Position numbers and translations under genes: made by a program. The notes under the pieces are model-generated. The model made no database searches, was not told where the DNA came from, and saw only the letters and a program-made list of their open reading frames with translations. From Actinomycetota bacterium (GTDB taxonomy: Bacteria; Actinomycetota; Thermoleophilia; Solirubrobacterales; Solirubrobacteraceae): a stretch of 5,898 nt of DNA. The stretch's first letter is position 1. Each line of letters opens with the position of its first letter. This document shows positions 1-5,846 of this stretch, in pieces. Location: the NCBI GenBank assembly GCA_005883905.1, contig VAYD01000200.1, forward strand, positions 1 through 5,898, read 5' to 3'.

Positions 1-448
1 CGACACCACGCCGTCGGGCTTCCTCGGCGGCATGTGCCTCGCGGGTGCGTGCGGGCTCTGGGAGACCGGGTTCGAGTCGGCCGGGCCGACGCTCGACCCG
101 ACGCAGGTCGTGATGTGCGGCGTGCGCGACCTCGACGGGCAGGAGCGCGTGCTGATCGAGAGCCGCGGCGTCGACCTGGTCGATCGCCCCTCGCTGCTGG
201 CGAGCGCGCTCGAGGGCCGCGAGGTGTTCGTGCACCTCGACTGCGACGTGCTCGACCCGGGGATCGTGCCCGCGCGCTTCGAGGCGACCGGTGGGCTCAG
301 CGACGGCGGGCTGCGCACGTTGCTGACGGAGGTCGCCGAGGCGACGTCGCTGATCGGCTGCGAGATCACGGCGTTCGGCTCGCCCGAGCTCGCCGACCGG
401 ATCGCGGCGGTCGTCGAGCCGCTGCTGCCGCTCAAGGTCCGCGACTAG
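1..448 (+). CDS. Arginase/agmatinase-family ureohydrolase, C-terminal part (5' end outside window)
   Basis: The frame is open from the window edge (first full codon at 2, reading DTTPSGFLGGM) to a TAG stop at 446-448, so the gene is truncated on its 5' side. Ureohydrolases hydrolyse guanidino compounds (arginine, agmatine, formiminoglutamate) to release urea or a related product, using a two-manganese centre in the cytosol. The diagnostic second metal motif is present: HLDCDVLDPGIVP at 233-271, whose Asp codons at 239 and 245 match the family DxD ligands, followed by the conserved DP and P. Upstream, TTPSGFLGGM matches the substrate loop region, and the Glu at 362-364 in GCEITAF falls where arginases carry a conserved active-site Glu. 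The first metal motifs (GxxH, DAHxD) would lie outside the window, so the substrate cannot be decided. Family assignment is firm; arginase versus agmatinase or another guanidino hydrolase is open. Confidence 0.88.
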   Translation, partial: DTTPSGFLGGMCLAGACGLWETGFESAGPTLDPTQVVMCGVRDLDGQERVLIESRGVDLVDRPSLLASALEGREVFVHLDCDVLDPGIVPARFEATGGLSDGGLRTLLTEVAEATSLIGCEITAFGSPELADRIAAVVEPLLPLKVRD

Positions 449-451
449 CGA

Positions 452-499
452 CCCGTCGGTTTTCCGCCAGCAAGTCGGCGGCTCGCCCCCCGCGACGGG
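452..499 (+). terminator. Nested inverted repeat after the ureohydrolase gene, possible terminator
   Basis: A perfect 7-bp inverted repeat (CCCGTCG at 452-458, CGACGGG at 493-499) encloses a second 5-bp stem (CCGCC at 464-468, GGCGG at 477-481, 8-nt loop). It begins three bases after the TAG stop and ends 27 bases before the next start codon. No T-tract follows; the only T run (460-463) is inside the structure. It could slow or end transcription between the two genes. In DNA this GC-rich, short palindromes also arise by chance. Confidence 0.25.
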
Positions 500-526
500 C
501 GCCCCCGCGGATGCGACCGTGGCGCC

Positions 527-3500
527 ATGCCTCTCCGCGCGCCCATCGTCACTGCCGTCCTCGCCGCGCTCGCGCTCAGCGCGCCGGCGCTCGCCGCCGA
601 CTCCTACCAGGCCGGCGCGACCACGCTCGTCAGCCGGACCGACGGGTTCGGCCCGCTGCCGGTCCAGTCCGACGGCAACAGCTGGATCGCCAGTCATGCC
701 ACGAGCTCGGACGGCCGCTTCACCGTGTTCGTCTCCGAAGCCGACGACCTCGGTGTCGCCGATACGAATACCCACGTTTTCGCGCGCGATGACCAGACGG
801 GCGCCGTGACGCTCCTCGACCGCGCCGGTCCGGGTGGGCCGGCCGGCGACGGTCACCCCAGCGGCGGGCCGTCGATCAGCGCCGACGGCACGAAGGCGTG
901 TTTCGTCTCCGAGGCCGCCAACCTCGTCGCGGGCGTCGGCCCGGGGCACGCCTATGCGGTGACGATCGCGACCGGCACGATCGTTGCCGTGGACCGCTCG
1001 ACCGGTGGCACGATCGGCACCGTCCAGGCCGCGGACTGCGTCCTGGACGCCGACGGCAGCACGGCCGCGTTCGACTCCGCCGCGCACAACCTGGTCCCGG
1101 GCGTCATCACCAGGACCCATGTCTACGTCCGCCACCTCGACACGAACACGACGGAGATCGCGGACTCCTACCAAGGCACCCCCGGCGACTCGGACGCCTA
1201 TTCGCCTGCGATCGACGCTGCCGGCGACAACGTCGCGTTCTCGTCGTCGGCGACGAACCTCAACGGCGCCGGCGGCGACCAGAACGCCGCCAGCGACATC
1301 TACGTCCGTCCGCTGGGCGCCGTCCAGCCGGTGCTCGTCAGCCGCGCCAACGGCGGAACGATCGGGAACGGCTATTCGAGTGATCCGTCGATCAGCTCGG
1401 ACGGCACGCTCGTGGCGTTCACCAGCTCGGCGAGCAATCTCGGCGACGGTGACGCGGACGCAGGCCGCGATGTTCATGTGCGCAACCTGATTGCGGCGAC
1501 GACCACGCTCGTCAGCCGCGCCGAGGGCGCCGCGGGAGCCAAGGGCAACGCCGATTCGCAGCAACCCGTCATCGCCGGCGACGGCTCGGCCGTCGCCTTC
1601 CTGAGCAACGCCACGAACCTCGGCGCGGATCCGGGGCACAACGAGGAGGGGCCGAACTCGTTCCCGTTCCTGCGCGTGCTCACCGGCGCCCACACGGTCG
1701 CGCTCGGCCGTGCAGCCGGAGCCGCCGGAGCGGTGAGTCAGGGCGGATACGGCGACGTGTCGCTGGACCAGCACGCCACGAACGCCGTCTTCGCGTCGAG
1801 CAACGCCGATCTCGACCCGCTCGCAAACGGCGTCTTCGAGGAAGTCTTCCAGCGCCACCTCGCGGGCGGCTTCGAGACGCGGCTGATCTCGCGCCCCGCC
1901 GACGCCTCGGGCCGCCCCGCCCAGATCGGCTCGGTCGACACCAGCGAGCGCGCGATCTCGGCCGACGGTCGCTTTGTCGCCTTCACGACGACGGCGCCGC
2001 TGGCCGGCCCCGCCGGCACGCGCGAGGTCTACGTGCGCGACGTCCTCCTCGGGACGACGAGGCTCGTCAGCCGCGGCGACGGCGCCGACGGGCCGGCGGC
2101 CAATGCGGAAAGCCAGGAGGCGACGATCAGCGCCGACGGCACCAAGGTCGCGTTTGCCAGCAACGCGAGCAACCTGCCGGGGGGTGACGGGGTGCGCACC
2201 CAGATCTACGTGCGCGATCTCGTGACGGGGTCGACGACGCTCGCCAGCAGCGGCGCGTCCGGTGTCGGTGACGGCTACAGCTACCGTCCGGCGCTGAGCC
2301 AGGACGGCATGAAGGTGGCGTTCTTGTCGTCCTCGGGCAACCTGGTCGCCGGTGACGCGAATGGCAAGGCCGACGTCTTCGTGCGCGACCTCGCAGCGGG
2401 GACCACCGTCGTCGGGAGCCTCACAGCGACCGGCGCGCAGCTCGGGGACCACTCCGGCCTGCCGATGATCAGCGCCGACGGCACGCGTGTCGGGTTCACC
2501 ACGTACGCGAAGGACGTCGTCGCCGGCGAGGCCGACGGCCTTCAGCACATCTACGTCCGCGACCTCGCGGCCGGGACCACGACGCTCGTCGACCGCAAGG
2601 CGGACGGCTCGCCCTCGGACACCAGCGCGGACCGCATCACGATGAGCGCTGACGGCAACCGGTTCCTGTTCTCTGCGTACAGCAAGATCACCCCCGACTC
2701 GACCACGCTGGGCGACGCCTATCTGCGCGACGTCGCCGCCGGCACGACGACCGTGGTCGGCATCGGCCCGGGCGGGGAGCACTCGCCGACGCAGGTGTTC
2801 CCCTCGGGCATCAGCCTCGACGGGACGAAGGTCGCGTTCGAGAGCCACAAGGGGGCCTTCGGGCCCGGCGATCCGGGCGGCGGATGGCTGCGCGACCTCA
2901 ACGCGGGCACGACCGCCCTCGTCGGTCTCCATGACGGCACCCAGGTTCCCGCCGACCACTTCGGCGCGGCATCTCTGGACGCCGACGGCAACTGCCTCGT
3001 GTTCCAGTCGGCCGATGCGACGCTGGCCGCGCCGACCTACGCCGGCCACGATGTCAGCCTGCTGTGGCTGCACGCGGTCGCCGGCGAGTGCCCGATGCAC
3101 GCGCCCGATACGACGATCACGTCGGGGCCGGACGGGTCGAAGAAGGTGCGCGAGGCGTACTCGGTGTTCGCGTACAAGGGCGACGAGAGCAACGTGACGT
3201 TCGCGTGCTCGCTCGACAGCGCGCCGGCGAAGCCGTGCGCCGACACCTTCCACACCGGCGCCCTGCGCGACGGGGTGCATCGCTTCTCCGTCGCGGCGAC
3301 TGATCATGCCGGGAACACCGATCCGACGCCCGCGCTCGTGACGTTCACCGTCGGCGTGGCGCCGCGGATCACGAAGCTGCGGATCGTGCATGGGCGGCTG
3401 CGGTTCAGGCTGTCGGAGAAGGCACGCGTCCGAGTCCGCCTTCAGCGCGTGGGACGCGCGCACAGCGTGGCGGTTGCGCGGCTGACGATCAAGCGGTCGC

Positions 3501-3640
3501 TGAAGGGCGGGAAGCGCAGCATCAAGCTCCCGCTCAAGCGGCTGCGCAGCGGCCACTACCACGCGACGGTCGTGGCGACCGACGCCGGCGGTAACCGGTC
3601 GGTGCCGAAGCAGAAGAGCTTCGACGTGCGCGCGAAGTAG
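527..3640 (+). CDS. Exported TolB-like (PD40) beta-propeller protein with Ig-like module and basic C-terminal domain
   Basis: The 1037-residue product starts with a Sec signal peptide: MPLR, a hydrophobic stretch to about residue 20, and a likely cleavage after APALA (residue 23-24). Residues 25-850 hold fourteen repeats spaced 55-66 residues apart, each with the core I-S-x-D-G-x-x-V-A-F and, later, Y/F-V-R-D-L-x-x-G-T-T-x-L-V-S-R. This is the TolB/PD40 type of beta-propeller blade. Fourteen blades suggest two seven-bladed propellers. Residues 861-943 form a module starting PDTTITSGPDG, with Cys894 and Cys904 in a FACSLD...KPC pattern and an AATDHAGNTDPTPA end, like Ig-like domains of actinobacterial surface proteins. 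Residues 948-1037 have 26 Lys/Arg against 3 Asp/Glu. I see no LPXTG motif, lipobox or C-terminal membrane helix. No catalytic motif is visible; a role in binding proteins, carbohydrate or cell wall outside the cell is inferred. The ATG at 527 is chosen because it directly precedes the signal peptide; no Shine-Dalgarno sequence is present. Confidence 0.93.
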   Translation: MPLRAPIVTAVLAALALSAPALAADSYQAGATTLVSRTDGFGPLPVQSDGNSWIASHATSSDGRFTVFVSEADDLGVADTNTHVFARDDQTGAVTLLDRAGPGGPAGDGHPSGGPSISADGTKACFVSEAANLVAGVGPGHAYAVTIATGTIVAVDRSTGGTIGTVQAADCVLDADGSTAAFDSAAHNLVPGVITRTHVYVRHLDTNTTEIADSYQGTPGDSDAYSPAIDAAGDNVAFSSSATNLNGAGGDQNAASDIYVRPLGAVQPVLVSRANGGTIGNGYSSDPSISSDGTLVAFTSSASNLGDGDADAGRDVHVRNLIAATTTLVSRAEGAAGAKGNADSQQPVIAGDGSAVAFLSNATNLGADPGHNEEGPNSFPFLRVLTGAHTVALGRAAGAAGAVSQGGYGDVSLDQHATNAVFASSNADLDPLANGVFEEVFQRHLAGGFETRLISRPADASGRPAQIGSVDTSERAISADGRFVAFTTTAPLAGPAGTREVYVRDVLLGTTRLVSRGDGADGPAANAESQEATISADGTKVAFASNASNLPGGDGVRTQIYVRDLVTGSTTLASSGASGVGDGYSYRPALSQDGMKVAFLSSSGNLVAGDANGKADVFVRDLAAGTTVVGSLTATGAQLGDHSGLPMISADGTRVGFTTYAKDVVAGEADGLQHIYVRDLAAGTTTLVDRKADGSPSDTSADRITMSADGNRFLFSAYSKITPDSTTLGDAYLRDVAAGTTTVVGIGPGGEHSPTQVFPSGISLDGTKVAFESHKGAFGPGDPGGGWLRDLNAGTTALVGLHDGTQVPADHFGAASLDADGNCLVFQSADATLAAPTYAGHDVSLLWLHAVAGECPMHAPDTTITSGPDGSKKVREAYSVFAYKGDESNVTFACSLDSAPAKPCADTFHTGALRDGVHRFSVAATDHAGNTDPTPALVTFTVGVAPRITKLRIVHGRLRFRLSEKARVRVRLQRVGRAHSVAVARLTIKRSLKGGKRSIKLPLKRLRSGHYHATVVATDAGGNRSVPKQKSFDVRAK
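599..3091 (+). repeat. Fourteen tandem TolB-like blade repeats within the propeller gene
   Basis: The repeat cores (S-x-D-G or equivalent) begin near residues 60, 118, 174, 230, 290, 350, 412, 478, 535, 591, 649, 707, 763 and 818. The longest spacing, 66 residues, lies between units 7 and 8, and units 6 and 7 are the most divergent. Some repeats are also alike at DNA level: ATCAGCGCCGACGGCAC occurs at 875-891, 2126-2142 and 2468-2484, and ACCACGCTCGTCAGCCG at 620-636 and 1502-1518. The N-terminal ATTLVSRTDG (residues 31-40) is a blade end without a blade start, and unit 14 lacks that end. This fits closure of the ring by the N-terminal strand. Confidence 0.85.
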
Positions 3641-3644
3641 GGAG

Positions 3645-3673
3645 TAGGACTTCCCACTTCCCGCAGGTAGAGT
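3645..3673 (+). promoter_or_regulatory. Candidate promoter directly upstream of the carboxylase gene
   Basis: TAGAGT at 3668-3673 fits the actinobacterial TANNNT -10 pattern and ends 8 nt before the ATG at 3682. Starting about 7 nt downstream, transcription would begin at or next to the start codon, giving a leaderless mRNA. The -35 side is weak: AGGACT at 3646-3651 keeps only the central GAC of TTGACA, with a 16-bp spacer. A perfect tandem heptamer, ACTTCCC twice at 3649-3662, occupies the spacer. No Shine-Dalgarno sequence is seen, which agrees with a leaderless start. The element is inferred from pattern only. Confidence 0.35.
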
Positions 3674-3681
3674 GCCGGGGC

Positions 3682-5253
3682 ATGAGCACCGATGCCCCGG
3701 CCTCGATCCTGCGCCCGCTCGTCGAGGACCTGCACGAACGGCGCGCGAAGGCCAAGCTTGGCGGTGGCGAAGAGCGGATCGCCCGCCAGCACGAGGCGGG
3801 CAAGCTCACGGCGCGGGAACGGCTGGCGCTGCTCGTCGACGAAGGGACGTGGACCGAGCTCGGCATCCACGCAGGCATTCACTTCTCCGTGCGCGGGCTG
3901 GACGGCAAGGAGGCGCCAGCCGACGGCGTGATCACCGGCTACGGCAAGATCGATGGCCGCCTGTGCGCGGTCGCCGCCTACGACTTCACGGTGATGGCGG
4001 GCTCGATGGGCATGACGGGCGAGATGAAGGTCGCGCGGCTACGCGAGCTCGCGCTGACCAAGCGGATCCCGTTCGTCTGGCTGCTCGACAGCGCGGGTGC
4101 GCGCATCCAGGAGGCGGTCGGCTCGCTGTTCGCCGGCTCGGGCCACCTGTTCCGCGAGGAGGTCGTCAACTCGGGTGTGATCCCTCAGGTCGCGGCGCTC
4201 ATGGGGCCGTGCGCGGCGGGCACCGCGTACATCCCCGGACTCGCGGACTTCGTGCCGATGGTCAAGGGCCGCGGCTCGATGGCGCTGGCCGGTCCGCACC
4301 TGGTGCGTGCCGCCGTGGGCGAGGACGTCACGCAAGAGGAGCTCGGCGGCTCGCGCGTGCACTGCCGCAAGAGCGGCGTCGGCGACCTCGAGGTCGCCGA
4401 CGACGAGGAGTGCATCGCGAGGATCAAGGAGTACCTCTCGTTCATGCCGTCGCACTGTGAGGAGGCAGCGCCGCTGCGCGGGGTCTCCGACCCGATCGAC
4501 CGCATGGACGAGGAGCTGCTGGACGTCATCCCGGAGTCCAACCGCAAGCCCTACGACATGTACGAGGTCATCGCGCGGATCGTCGACGACGGCGAGCACT
4601 TCGACATGAAGCCGCAGTGGGCCAAGACGATCATCACCTGCTTTGCGCGCTTCGGCGGGCGGCCGGTCGGGATCGTCGCCAACCAGCCCAAGCGGCTCGG
4701 CGGGATCCTCGACAACGACTCCGCCGACAAGGCGGCGCGCTTCATCAACCTCTGCAACGCGTACGGGATCCCGCTCGTGTTCCTGCAGGACGTGCCGGGC
4801 TTCATGGTCGGCACGAAGGTCGAGGAGGCGGGGATCATCCGCCACGGCGCGAAGATGCTCTACGCGGTCGCCAACGCGACGGTCCCGAAGATCACGGTCG
4901 TGCTGCGCAAGGCCTACGGGGCCGGCTACTACGTCATGTGCGGCAAGGCGTACGAGCCGGACCTTATCGTCGCCTGGCCGACCGCTGAGATCTCGGTCAT
5001 GGGCGCAGAGGGCGCGGTCGAGATCGTGTTCCGCAAGCAGGTCGAGGAGGCCGAGGACCCGGCCGCCAAGAAGGCCGAGCTGATCGCCAACTACCGCTCG
5101 ATCATCGACGTCTACATCGCCGCCCGCAACGCGATGATCGACGACGTCATCGACCCGCGCGAGACGCGCCCGACGATCTGCCGCGCGCTCGAGATGGCGG
5201 CGAACAAGAAGGTCGAGCGGCCCTACAAGAAGTCCGGCATCGTCCCGGTCTGA
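3682..5253 (+). CDS. Acyl-CoA carboxylase, carboxyltransferase (beta) subunit
   Basis: The 523-residue product has the usual length of biotin-dependent carboxyltransferase beta subunits, which move CO2 from carboxybiotin to an acyl-CoA such as propionyl-, acetyl- or methylcrotonyl-CoA in the cytosol. N-terminal crotonase-like half: KLTARERLALLVDEG (residues 41-55), LLDSAGARIQE (134-144, oxyanion-loop region), KGRGSMALAGPHLV (195-208) and ELGGSRVH (220-227). C-terminal half: PLVFLQDVPGFMVGTK (364-379), IIRHGAKMLYAVANATVPK (385-403), RKAYGAGYYVMCGKAY (409-424) and AWPTAEISVMGAEGAV (431-446). The C-terminal motifs mix propionyl-CoA carboxylase features (DVPG, HGAK, AWPTAE) with methylcrotonyl-CoA carboxylase features (GFMVG, GAG-Y-MCG-AY), so I leave the substrate and symbol open. 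There is no biotin-carrier lysine motif; a separate alpha subunit must be encoded elsewhere. The ATG at 3682 gives the expected N-terminus. The gene lies 41 bp after the propeller gene but has its own promoter-like element. Confidence 0.95.
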   Translation: MSTDAPASILRPLVEDLHERRAKAKLGGGEERIARQHEAGKLTARERLALLVDEGTWTELGIHAGIHFSVRGLDGKEAPADGVITGYGKIDGRLCAVAAYDFTVMAGSMGMTGEMKVARLRELALTKRIPFVWLLDSAGARIQEAVGSLFAGSGHLFREEVVNSGVIPQVAALMGPCAAGTAYIPGLADFVPMVKGRGSMALAGPHLVRAAVGEDVTQEELGGSRVHCRKSGVGDLEVADDEECIARIKEYLSFMPSHCEEAAPLRGVSDPIDRMDEELLDVIPESNRKPYDMYEVIARIVDDGEHFDMKPQWAKTIITCFARFGGRPVGIVANQPKRLGGILDNDSADKAARFINLCNAYGIPLVFLQDVPGFMVGTKVEEAGIIRHGAKMLYAVANATVPKITVVLRKAYGAGYYVMCGKAYEPDLIVAWPTAEISVMGAEGAVEIVFRKQVEEAEDPAAKKAELIANYRSIIDVYIAARNAMIDDVIDPRETRPTICRALEMAANKKVERPYKKSGIVPV

Positions 5254-5274
5254 CGCTGGGCCGGTCGGCCTAAC

Positions 5275-5297
5275 GCGACTTGGGCGGCCAAAGTCGC
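5275..5297. terminator. Hairpin between convergent genes, probable bidirectional terminator
   Basis: GCGACTT at 5275-5281 pairs perfectly with AAGTCGC at 5291-5297, and GG at 5282-5283 can pair with CC at 5288-5289 across a one-base bulge, leaving a short loop. It starts 22 bp after the carboxylase stop and lies between two genes transcribed towards each other, the usual place for a shared terminator. No long T-tract follows, although an A/T-richer patch (CATATAG, 5299-5305) is adjacent, which is notable in this GC-rich sequence. Termination is inferred from position and structure. Confidence 0.45.
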
Positions 5298-5345
5298 TCA
5301 TATAGAGAACGAAGCAGCCCAAGTGGGAGCGAGCGGCTGTTCGCT
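5278..5345. other. Additional inverted repeats in the convergent intergenic region
   Basis: ACTTGGGC at 5278-5285 is a perfect 8-bp inverted match to GCCCAAGT at 5317-5324. It shares ACTT (5278-5281) with the 5275-5297 hairpin, so the two cannot form together. Further stems are CAGCC 5315-5319 with GGCTG 5335-5339, and AGCGA 5328-5332 with TCGCT 5341-5345. No coding sequence or RNA gene is recognised in this 113-bp gap. Confidence 0.4.
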
Positions 5346-5366
5346 GCGCAATGCAGGAGTCCGGGA

Positions 5367-5828
5367 TCAGCCCACCTGCTCCGCCAGCCGGTCCAGCAGC
5401 GGCGCCTGGGCCGCGAGGATCTTGACGCGCGCCGCGTCGAGCGTGAACCACGCGGCGCGGTCGACCTCGGGGAACTCCTGGCGGCGGCCGCTGCGCGGCG
5501 GCCACTCGAGCTCGAAGGTGTTGCTCGTGATCGCCTCGGCGTCGAGGTCGCCCTCGAGGGCCCACGCGGTCACGCGCTTGCCGTTCTTCTGGCGGATCTC
5601 GCCGAGCTCGAGCGTCGGGCCGTCGGGGCATGGCGACCCGAGCTCCTCGGCGAACTCGCGGCGCGCGGCCGCCAGCGGCTCCTCGTCGTCCTCGTAGAGC
5701 CCCTTCGGGATGCTCCACGCGCCGTCGTCGCGCCGCGCGAAGAACGGGCCGCCCGGGTGGACGAGCAGGACCTCTGGCCCGTCGTCCCCGTGGCGGTACA
5801 GGAGGATGCCGGCGCTGCGCTCGGGCAT
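5367..5828 (-). CDS. Nudix hydrolase (NUDIX domain protein)
   Basis: The 153-residue product has a near-perfect Nudix box at residues 43-65: G43, five residues, E49, seven residues, then REFAEELGS. Arg57, Glu58, Glu61 and Glu62 are in place for Mg2+-dependent hydrolysis of a nucleoside diphosphate linked to another moiety. Only the last box position differs, Ser65 instead of an aliphatic residue. Around it lie blocks typical of one small bacterial Nudix subgroup: SAGILLYR (5-12), LLVHPGGPFF (21-30), GAWSIPKG (36-43), NTFELEWPPRSG (103-114) and FPEVDRAAWF (119-128). The protein is a single cytosolic domain of complete length, without signal peptide or extra domain. The substrate cannot be read from the sequence; house-cleaning of damaged or excess nucleotides is the usual suggestion. 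The start ATG (complement of 5826-5828) directly precedes the conserved SAGILLYR block. The gene faces the carboxylase gene and diverges from the gene at 5847. Confidence 0.94.
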   Translation of the reverse strand: MPERSAGILLYRHGDDGPEVLLVHPGGPFFARRDDGAWSIPKGLYEDDEEPLAAARREFAEELGSPCPDGPTLELGEIRQKNGKRVTAWALEGDLDAEAITSNTFELEWPPRSGRRQEFPEVDRAAWFTLDAARVKILAAQAPLLDRLAEQVG

Positions 5829-5846
5829 GCTGGCAGGCTACGCCGC
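5829..5846. promoter_or_regulatory. Short divergent intergenic region between the Nudix gene and the gene at 5847
   Basis: Only 18 bp separate the two divergent start codons. On the minus strand TAGCCT (complement of 5835-5840) fits TANNNT and ends 6 nt before the Nudix ATG, compatible with a leaderless transcript; no good -35 is seen. On the plus strand the same bases give GGCTAC (5836-5841) 5 nt before the GTG, a weak -10 at best. If both are used, the two promoters overlap almost completely and reach into each other's coding sequence. No Shine-Dalgarno sequence fits on either side. Confidence 0.3.

Noticed and set aside
511..521. Alternative starts ATG 511 and GTG 519 for the propeller gene
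   Set aside because: Both are out of frame with the signal peptide and blades; ATG 527 begins a textbook Sec signal sequence.
34..792. Plus-strand open frame of 252 codons across the ureohydrolase end and the propeller start
   Set aside because: The translation is almost all Arg, Ala, Gly and Pro, it spans two genuine genes in another frame, and it ignores the ureohydrolase stop and the signal peptide start.
875..2484. Short repeated DNA words (for example ATCAGCGCCGACGGCAC) considered as CRISPR or mobile-element repeats
   Set aside because: They are in frame, encode the same blade core each time and lie inside one continuous gene, so they are protein repeats.
3534..3882. Two minus-strand open frames across the propeller/carboxylase junction
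   Set aside because: They have no recognisable features and biased composition, and they overlap conserved coding sequence on both sides.
3672..4460. Plus-strand open frame of 262 codons overlapping the first half of the carboxylase gene
   Set aside because: It is an out-of-frame shadow; the carboxylase frame contains all the family motifs.
5276..5306. Promoter formed by CGACTT and TATAGA in the convergent gap
   Set aside because: The spacer would be 19 bp, the elements are poor, and no gene follows on the plus strand. The bases are better explained by the hairpin and an A/T-richer patch.
5323..5697. Plus-strand open frame of 124 codons antisense to the Nudix gene
   Set aside because: Its product is Ser/Arg/Ala-rich without a domain, and the opposite strand carries a complete Nudix box.
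4039..5718. Long minus-strand open frame (559 codons) antisense to the carboxylase and running into the Nudix gene
   Set aside because: Its product is an Arg/Asp/Leu/Val-rich low-complexity chain with no recognisable domain, and it overlaps two genes with strong family motifs. Long antisense open frames are common in DNA this GC-rich.
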